Part shown: positions 58,605-64,000 of the stretch, piece after piece
How the letters are laid out: each line of letters opens with the position of its first letter
How positions within the stretch are numbered: the stretch's first letter is position 1
Assembly (NCBI RefSeq): GCF_001650915.1
Contig: NZ_LXYO01000035.1
Location: 1 to 64,000 of the forward strand
Direction of reading: 5' to 3'
Origin: Marinobacter sp. EhC06
GTDB taxonomy: Bacteria > Pseudomonadota > Gammaproteobacteria > Pseudomonadales > Oleiphilaceae
DNA length: 64,000 bases
Position numbers and translations under genes: made by a program
The notes under the pieces: generated by a model
Databases searched by the model: none
Seen by the model: the letters and a program-made list of their open reading frames with translations, nothing else
What the model was told of the DNA's origin: nothing

Positions 58605-61172
58605 TTAACTGTCTCTGAGCAACACAGCGGGGTTTAACCGCATTGCCCTGAGCGTGGGCAGGAGTCCACCCAGCAGCGCCAGCGAACTGACACCTCCGGC
58701 AACCAGCGCCCCAATCCACCATAAATCGCCTGCCGGCAGCTTCAAGGCGAGGTCAGCTACAGGTAAAGCAATTAGCGCACCAAGCGCCGTCGCGAAAACC
58801 GTTGCCAGGAAGGTCAGCAAACCGGTTTCCAGCAGCATGGATTGGCGGATGGCTCCGTGACGGGCGCCAAGGCAGTGCAAGAGGTTGGCCTCGTAAAGCT
58901 GCCGCCTGCGGCTGACACTCACCACGCTGGAAAGCACAAGCAGGCTGGCGAGAAGACTGACCGATGCCACAGCCGCCAGGCCCGCGGCTGCCTTGTTCAG
59001 CAGATCGCCTGCGGTTTCCAGCCAGTCAGCGGTGCGCAGCGTGATTACATTGGGGATGTTCTGTGCCAGCCATTGCTGGGATTCCCTGGCCGCCTCATCG
59101 CTTTGGTAGACCGCACCGACGTAAAGGCTGATCAAGTCGTCCAGCGCGCCTTGCTGCAATATGCCCTCGAACCAGAATCGCGTCTGAAGCCCTTTTTGCC
59201 GGTAAATTGCACGGATTTCGACGTCGATGCTCTTATCCTGTGCAGTAAAGGTGAGTTGGTCGCCCACCGCCAGTCCAAGCTGGTAGGCCTCCCGATCCTC
59301 CATGGCCATGTACGCGGGCTCCCCCTCGGGGGCCGGCGATTCCCACCAGCTGCCTTCCACCAGTTCCAGTGCTTCGGGGTTTCCCGAGAGATAACTCAGT
59401 TTGTATTCATCTCCCATGGCTTCTCGCCGGGCCCCGGCATTATCAGCGAGAACCTCCGCAATCGGCTTCTGGTTAATAGTGTCCAGACGGGAACGGACCA
59501 TCGGAAGCAACTCAACGCGGCTGGAGGCATCCAACGCTTCCAGGCCGTTTTGCAGCGGTTCCATCTGGTCCGGGAACACTTCATAGAGGATTAGCGCCGG
59601 CGACTGTTCCGGTATGGTGGTTTCAAGCGCCCTCAGGAGCGTGGTAACCATCAACGTGCAGGCCACCACAAGCGTCAGTGCGGTGCCCAGTGACAGCAGG
59701 GTTGCCCGGAGCGGCGAATCCGGCCGGTGCAGATTGGCCAGGGCCAACCGCCGGGCAAACCTGCGGTCGGCAAAACCGCCGTTTTCCAGAGCCTTGGCAC
59801 CGCGGCGCAACCCCTTGATCAAACCTTCCAGGAGGCCCCAGAGCAGCGTAACCGCCAGCAGGAACAGAAAGCCCAGATGAGGCGATGGCAGCCAGAAAAG
59901 AGTAGCGCCGATGTAGACGGCCAACAGAAGATAGCTGGCAATCCGCCAGCTGCGAGGCTCGTTGGGAGCCGCCTCGACCTGCCCCCGGAAAAGCCCGGCC
60001 GGCGCAGCAGCCAGGGCTCGCGCCAGCGCCGGCAGAGCAAAAACATAAGCAGTGAGCACCGCGAACAGCCAGCTCAGCAGCAAAGGAACAAACCACAGAG
60101 ATAGCCAGCCGCCTGCCCCGTCGGGACCCGCCAATGCAAAGGCATCGCCCGCCAGGCTGATCGCCAGGGCGGAAAGCCCCAGCCCGATACAACCGCCAAT
60201 AAGCCCCGCAAGGCTGCCCAATACACCAATCTGCAGGAGGTATATGCCGACAAGCGGTTTGCGACGCAGGCCAAGTGTTTGCAGGGTGGCAATTGTGCCC
60301 AGCTTTTCATCGAGGTAGGCGTGGATGCTGTTGGCAACGCCGAGGCCACCGATGAACAATGTAGTAAAAGCGATAAGGATGAGTGCTGTAGCAATCTGGT
60401 CCAGCCGCTCGGAAATCCGTTCGCTGCGCTCGGCAAACGTAGTGATTTCCCATCGCGCATCCGGGAATGCCTGCTCGAATTCCTCAAGCCAGGTGTCGAG
60501 ATTCTGTTCGGTTTGTACCCGGTATTCGTAATCCACGCGGCTACCCGGGCGTATCAATCCGGTCGCCTCTACGGCCTGCTCGGAAATCATGATCGGCAGA
60601 CCTCGCCAATTGGCGTTCAGGCTCCGATCCGGTTGCTTCTCGATAAGGCCGCTGATTCGGAAGGTGGCGGCGCCAATCTCAATCTGATCGCCCACCGACT
60701 GGCCCAGGCGTTCTGCCAGCAAAGGATCGATGATAGCGCCCCACTGCCCTTCTTTCTGGTCTGTAAGCGCACCCAGGGGTTCATCCGGCGTTAGCTCCAG
60801 CTCGCCGTATAGGGGATAGAGGGCATCCGGAACCAGTATCTCGGCCCGGAAGAAACCGTCGCCGCCGCTTCCGCTGACGATGGTATCGAATTCCCGAACC
60901 AGTGAAATTTTGCCGGTAGCACGAATCCATTCGAGCGCATCATCGGGTAGCGGCTCGCTGGTATCCAGCTCCACATCGCCACCGAGCAGCGCGCGGGTAT
61001 CCGCCAGCAAGCTTTGCTCGATCACCCGGTAGAGGCTGGCTGTCGCAGCCACAAGGGTAACGCCGAGAATCAGGCAGGCCAGGAAAATCTTCAACGCAGA
61101 GATACGTGACCGCAGATCGGTGATCGCGAATCGGAGCATCCAGAGCGGGTTTGTGGAGCGTTCAGGAGGCAT
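58605..61172 (-). CDS. FtsX-like ABC permease, YbbP type
   Basis: An ~855-residue inner-membrane protein with two FtsX-type permease halves: an N-terminal helix, a large periplasmic domain (~60-260), three helices, a mid-protein pair, a second periplasmic domain, and three C-terminal helices ending A-M-R-L-N-P-A-V-L-L-R. YbbP proteins work with YbbA as a mechanotransmission or export complex. The start at 61172 overlaps the ATPase end by 11 bases; 61139 is another candidate. Confidence 0.88.
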   Translation of the reverse strand: MPPERSTNPLWMLRFAITDLRSRISALKIFLACLILGVTLVAATASLYRVIEQSLLADTRALLGGDVELDTSEPLPDDALEWIRATGKISLVREFDTIVSGSGGDGFFRAEILVPDALYPLYGELELTPDEPLGALTDQKEGQWGAIIDPLLAERLGQSVGDQIEIGAATFRISGLIEKQPDRSLNANWRGLPIMISEQAVEATGLIRPGSRVDYEYRVQTEQNLDTWLEEFEQAFPDARWEITTFAERSERISERLDQIATALILIAFTTLFIGGLGVANSIHAYLDEKLGTIATLQTLGLRRKPLVGIYLLQIGVLGSLAGLIGGCIGLGLSALAISLAGDAFALAGPDGAGGWLSLWFVPLLLSWLFAVLTAYVFALPALARALAAAPAGLFRGQVEAAPNEPRSWRIASYLLLAVYIGATLFWLPSPHLGFLFLLAVTLLWGLLEGLIKGLRRGAKALENGGFADRRFARRLALANLHRPDSPLRATLLSLGTALTLVVACTLMVTTLLRALETTIPEQSPALILYEVFPDQMEPLQNGLEALDASSRVELLPMVRSRLDTINQKPIAEVLADNAGARREAMGDEYKLSYLSGNPEALELVEGSWWESPAPEGEPAYMAMEDREAYQLGLAVGDQLTFTAQDKSIDVEIRAIYRQKGLQTRFWFEGILQQGALDDLISLYVGAVYQSDEAARESQQWLAQNIPNVITLRTADWLETAGDLLNKAAAGLAAVASVSLLASLLVLSSVVSVSRRRQLYEANLLHCLGARHGAIRQSMLLETGLLTFLATVFATALGALIALPVADLALKLPAGDLWWIGALVAGGVSSLALLGGLLPTLRAMRLNPAVLLRDS

Positions 61173-61833
61173 AGAGACGCCCACCGTCCATCCGGACCCT
61201 GTGCTGACAACGCTCGGCAACGCGCTCGTCGTGGGTCACCAGTACCAGCGTGGATTTGCTGTCCTTGTGCAAGTCGAACAGCAGAGAGAGCACTTTCTCA
61301 CCGGTTTCATGGTCCAGATTGCCTGTGGGCTCATCCCCCAACAACAGGCTTGGCTGGTGAACCAGTGCCCGAGCGATCGCAACCCGTTGCTGCTCGCCGC
61401 CAGAGAGCTGCCCCGGGTAGTGCTGCAGCCGATGGCTGAGACCAACGGCCTCCAACATGGCGAGAGCTCGTTCCCGCGGCCTGGCCTCGCCGGCAATCTC
61501 AAGCGGCAGACTCACGTTTCCCAGGGCCGTGAGGCCAGGCAGCAGGTGAAAGGACTGGAAAATAATGCCAAGGTGCTCACTTCGCCAGTCGGCCAGAGCA
61601 TTGGCGTCCATGTCGCCCAGGCGTTGATCGCCGACCAGAATTTCACCACTGGTCGGTCGCTGCAGGCCGGAGAGCAACAAAAGCAGGGACGTTTTCCCGC
61701 TGCCAGAGGGGCCTGTGATTGCCAGTGTTTCTCCCGGGGGCACCATGAGGGAGGCATTTTTGAGTACAGCAACCTTGCCGGACTCTGCGGGGTACTCGAG
61801 AAAAATGTCGGTCATTTCAACACTGGTGGACAC
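61162..61833 (-). CDS. ABC ATPase, YbbA-like
   Basis: A 223-residue ATPase of the LolD/MacB/YbbA group. Walker A GPSGSGKTS, signature L-S-G-G-E-Q-Q-R, Walker B S-L-L-L-G-D-E-P-T-G-N-L-D, switch V-T-H-D-E-R. GTG start follows GAGGAG. It is paired with the FtsX-like permease; in E. coli tesA lies beside ybbA, but here a CoA-transferase does. Confidence 0.9.
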   Translation of the reverse strand: MSTSVEMTDIFLEYPAESGKVAVLKNASLMVPPGETLAITGPSGSGKTSLLLLLSGLQRPTSGEILVGDQRLGDMDANALADWRSEHLGIIFQSFHLLPGLTALGNVSLPLEIAGEARPRERALAMLEAVGLSHRLQHYPGQLSGGEQQRVAIARALVHQPSLLLGDEPTGNLDHETGEKVLSLLFDLHKDSKSTLVLVTHDERVAERCQHRVRMDGGRLYAS

Positions 61834-61980
61834 TGGCGCTCCTCTGGTTTGATGAATTTCCTGCTCTGTTGCGTACTAGTAAATGATCGGCATCCGCATA
61901 AAGTTTAGAGTACGAACCCTTTTTAAGAGTGGCGCACTCACGTTTTTTGGCGCCTCCAAGGAAAAACAGGAGTCCTGACC

Positions 61981-63177
61981 ATGACCGGACCGCTCGATGG
62001 CATCCGCATTATCGATCTGACAGCCATGATTTCCGGGCCTCTCGCGACCATGATACTGGCGGATCAGGGTGCCGAGGTTATCAAGATCGAGAATCCGGCG
62101 GGTGGAGACTTTACTCGCTCCGCGGCCAATCGGCAGGGCGATATGTCGGCGCTGTACCTCAACAACAACCGTAACAAGAAGTCGGTGGCATTGAACCTGA
62201 AAGAGCAGGAGGGGCGCGATGCGCTGCTGAGGCTGGTAGCGTCGGCCGATGTCTTTGTGCAGAACTTCCGGCCGGGCGTCATTGAGCGGATGGGTCTCGG
62301 CGAGGAGCAGCTGCGCAAGGTGGCGCCGAATCTCGTGATGGTATCAATCAGTGGCTTCGGTGACACCGGCCCCTATTCCCAGCGACCGGTATACGACCCG
62401 CTGATCCAGGGCCTCTCCGGATTGGCCACCGTTCAGGCGGGCGCCGATGAACTGCGTCCGCAACTGGTGAGGACCATCCTGCCCGACAAGCTCACCGGTG
62501 TAACCGCAGCCCAGGCGATTACCGCGGCTCTGTTTGCCCGGGAACGCACCGGGGAAAGCCAGCATGTCCGGCTGTCCATGCTGGACGCGATCATCGCGTT
62601 TCTCTGGAGCTCCGACATGGGCAGCCAGACCTTTGTTCACAGTGAGGTGCCACAGCAGGAGGCTGCAAGCCTTCAGGATCTCATCTATGAGACCACAACC
62701 GGCTACATCACCATTGCGGTTCAGAGCGATCGAGAGTGGCAAGCCCTCATTCGTGCCGTGGACCGCCCGGAGTGGGCGGAGGATCCACGATTCCAGACTG
62801 CCCGGCTGCGCCAGGAGAATATTGATGCGAGGCTTGAGCTGATCCAGTCGGTTATCAAAACCGATACGGCCGAACACTGGCTGGCAAGGCTTGAAGCCGA
62901 ACAAGTGCCCTGTGCCCCGGTGTTGACCCGCACCCAGGTGCTCGACCATCCCCAGGTGCTGGCCAACGATCTGCTCTCACACTACGACCACCCCCAGGCT
63001 GGCCGACTGCGCCAGGCCAGGGCCCCGTCGCGATTCTCGGCCGCACCGGAGCAGCACTGGCAGGGAGCTCCGCGCCTCGGCGAGCAAACCGGCGAACTGC
63101 TGGCCGAGTGCGGGTATTCCGCCGAAGAAATCCAGGCGATGTGTGATTCTGGCATCGCAGCCGTGCCTGCCAAATAA
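61981..63177 (+). CDS. CaiB/BaiF family (class III) CoA-transferase
   Basis: A 398-residue CoA-transferase, with the family opening L-D-G-I-R-I-I-D-L-T-A-M-I-S-G-P and V-I-K-I-E-N-P. The probable catalytic aspartate lies in R-P-V-Y-D-P-L-I-Q-G-L-S (~139-143). It moves CoA between carboxylates; substrates cannot be read. GGAG precedes the ATG. A weak GAGTG-GCG-CACTC hairpin with six T lies just upstream (61927-61948). Confidence 0.9.
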   Translation: MTGPLDGIRIIDLTAMISGPLATMILADQGAEVIKIENPAGGDFTRSAANRQGDMSALYLNNNRNKKSVALNLKEQEGRDALLRLVASADVFVQNFRPGVIERMGLGEEQLRKVAPNLVMVSISGFGDTGPYSQRPVYDPLIQGLSGLATVQAGADELRPQLVRTILPDKLTGVTAAQAITAALFARERTGESQHVRLSMLDAIIAFLWSSDMGSQTFVHSEVPQQEAASLQDLIYETTTGYITIAVQSDREWQALIRAVDRPEWAEDPRFQTARLRQENIDARLELIQSVIKTDTAEHWLARLEAEQVPCAPVLTRTQVLDHPQVLANDLLSHYDHPQAGRLRQARAPSRFSAAPEQHWQGAPRLGEQTGELLAECGYSAEEIQAMCDSGIAAVPAK

Positions 63178-63216
63178 CATTCTGACGTCGCAAATCCACT
63201 GCAGCCGGACGATCCA

Positions 63217-64000
63217 ATGCCCGTACCCGTGGTTCACCATCCAGACTACAGCTTTCCATTCCCGGCAAAGCATCGATTTCCCATGGAAAAATTCGGCCTC
63301 CTTGCCGATTACGCCCGCTCAAGAGGGCTTCTCACTCAAGCCAATAGCTTTCGCCCTGCCCCATGCCGGCAGGCGTGGCTGACCCGCACCCACTGCCCGG
63401 ATTACCTCGCCCGTTTCGCCGGCGATCAACTCTCGGCGCGGGAGAAACGGCAGATGAATCTGCCCTGGAGCAAGGGCCTCGTCCGACGCACTTTCCTGGC
63501 TCCTTCAGGCACGGTTCTGACGGCGCAGTTGGCCCTTAAGCATGGCATTGCCTGTCACCTGGCCGGTGGTACCCATCATGCCCATTACGATTACGCTGCC
63601 GGCTTCTGCATCCTCGACGATCTGGCGATCGCCGCCAATGTGCTGTTGCAACAGGAGGGCATTGAACGTGTGCTTATCTTCGATGTGGATGTGCATCAGG
63701 GTGACGGTACCGCTGCTTTGTTGGCGAATGAGCCGAATGCCTTTACCTGCTCGATTCACTGTGAGCGTAACTACCCGTTCGAGAAAAAGGTGAGCGATCT
63801 CGATGTCGCCTTACCGGATGGCCTCGAAGACGGGGCCTATCTGGAGGTTGTCAGCGAAACGCTGCACAAAGCATTTGCGTTATCCCGGCCGGATATCGTG
63901 CTCTATGACGCAGGCGTGGATGTATTCAGGAATGATCCCCTCGGCCGCCTGAACATTTCCGAACAGGGAATTTTTGAGCGGGACTTCCAGGTGCTCAGTG
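63217..64000 (+). CDS. Histone-deacetylase-family protein, cut by window end
   Basis: The frame opens with M-P-V-P-V-V-H-H-P-D-Y and stays open to the window end (261 codons visible). The HDAC/acetoin-utilisation motifs are present: G-G-T-H-H-A-H-Y-D-Y-A-A-G-F and F-D-V-D-V-H-Q-G-D-G-T, giving the catalytic His pair and the zinc-binding Asp/His. It belongs to the bacterial HDAC-like deacetylases; substrate unknown. It may be co-transcribed with the CoA-transferase 39 bases upstream. Confidence 0.88.
   Translation, partial: MPVPVVHHPDYSFPFPAKHRFPMEKFGLLADYARSRGLLTQANSFRPAPCRQAWLTRTHCPDYLARFAGDQLSAREKRQMNLPWSKGLVRRTFLAPSGTVLTAQLALKHGIACHLAGGTHHAHYDYAAGFCILDDLAIAANVLLQQEGIERVLIFDVDVHQGDGTAALLANEPNAFTCSIHCERNYPFEKKVSDLDVALPDGLEDGAYLEVVSETLHKAFALSRPDIVLYDAGVDVFRNDPLGRLNISEQGIFERDFQVLS

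Noticed and set aside
1..64000. CRISPR arrays, rRNA genes, insertion sequences and integrase genes
   Set aside because: No regularly spaced repeats, rRNA sequence, transposase or tyrosine recombinase motif was seen anywhere in the window.

Overview
The window reads as chromosome of a motile, respiratory gammaproteobacterium, most like Marinobacter or a close marine relative. This is inferred from gene families remembered from that group (a polar-type flg cluster with sigma-54 promoters, a split B12-dependent ribonucleotide reductase, a YadGH exporter next to queF, a DUF6160 protein), not from a database search.

Layout. 1-1050 is a gene-poor stretch ending at a tRNA-Leu(CAA) with its terminator. 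1223-12518 is the rod/hook cluster flgBCDEFGHIJKL on the minus strand, with sigma-54 type -24/-12 elements before flgB and flgF. 12758-21604 holds housekeeping and signalling genes: a YdjA-like nitroreductase, a DUF962 membrane protein coupled to a MASE2 adenylate cyclase, queF, an ABC-2 exporter, two lipoproteins, a degenerate HD-GYP protein and a PilZ protein. 21793-29937 carries ferric-iron uptake genes behind a Fur-like site, a thioesterase, an acyl-CoA synthetase and a three-gene ABC importer. 31086-34118 is nrdJa-nrdJb behind a promoter bracketed by two NrdR-like boxes.

34353-39560 is the standout. It is a run of AT-richer plus-strand genes separated by attC-like sites (imperfect palindromes with terminal core boxes; three show a plausible extra unpaired base, and most overlap the preceding stop codon). 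No integrase gene is visible, so this looks like an integrase-less cassette cluster (CALIN). Its cargo looks defensive: two proteins with the HEPN RNase motif R-N-x3-H, one paired with a partner protein; a coiled-coil protein with a CHAT caspase-like protease domain; a putative zinc-binding protein; and a tiny Gly/Asn-rich protein overlapping a P-loop kinase.

39626-55176 is an accessory block of small, mostly single-gene units: deaminase, azoreductase with divergent LysR, thioesterase, DksA/TraR-like protein plus a decayed copy of its N-terminus, a frameshifted GNAT, two GFA-fold proteins, a GlxA-like regulator, a CPBP protease, ChaB, GST, a quinone-reductase-like protein with divergent LysR, a RibD-deaminase/GNAT fusion, YnfA, DUF4399 and an SDR. 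55286-61833 holds a polar amino-acid ABC importer and a YbbA/YbbP-type ABC system. The window closes with a CaiB/BaiF CoA-transferase and a histone-deacetylase-fold gene cut by the window end.
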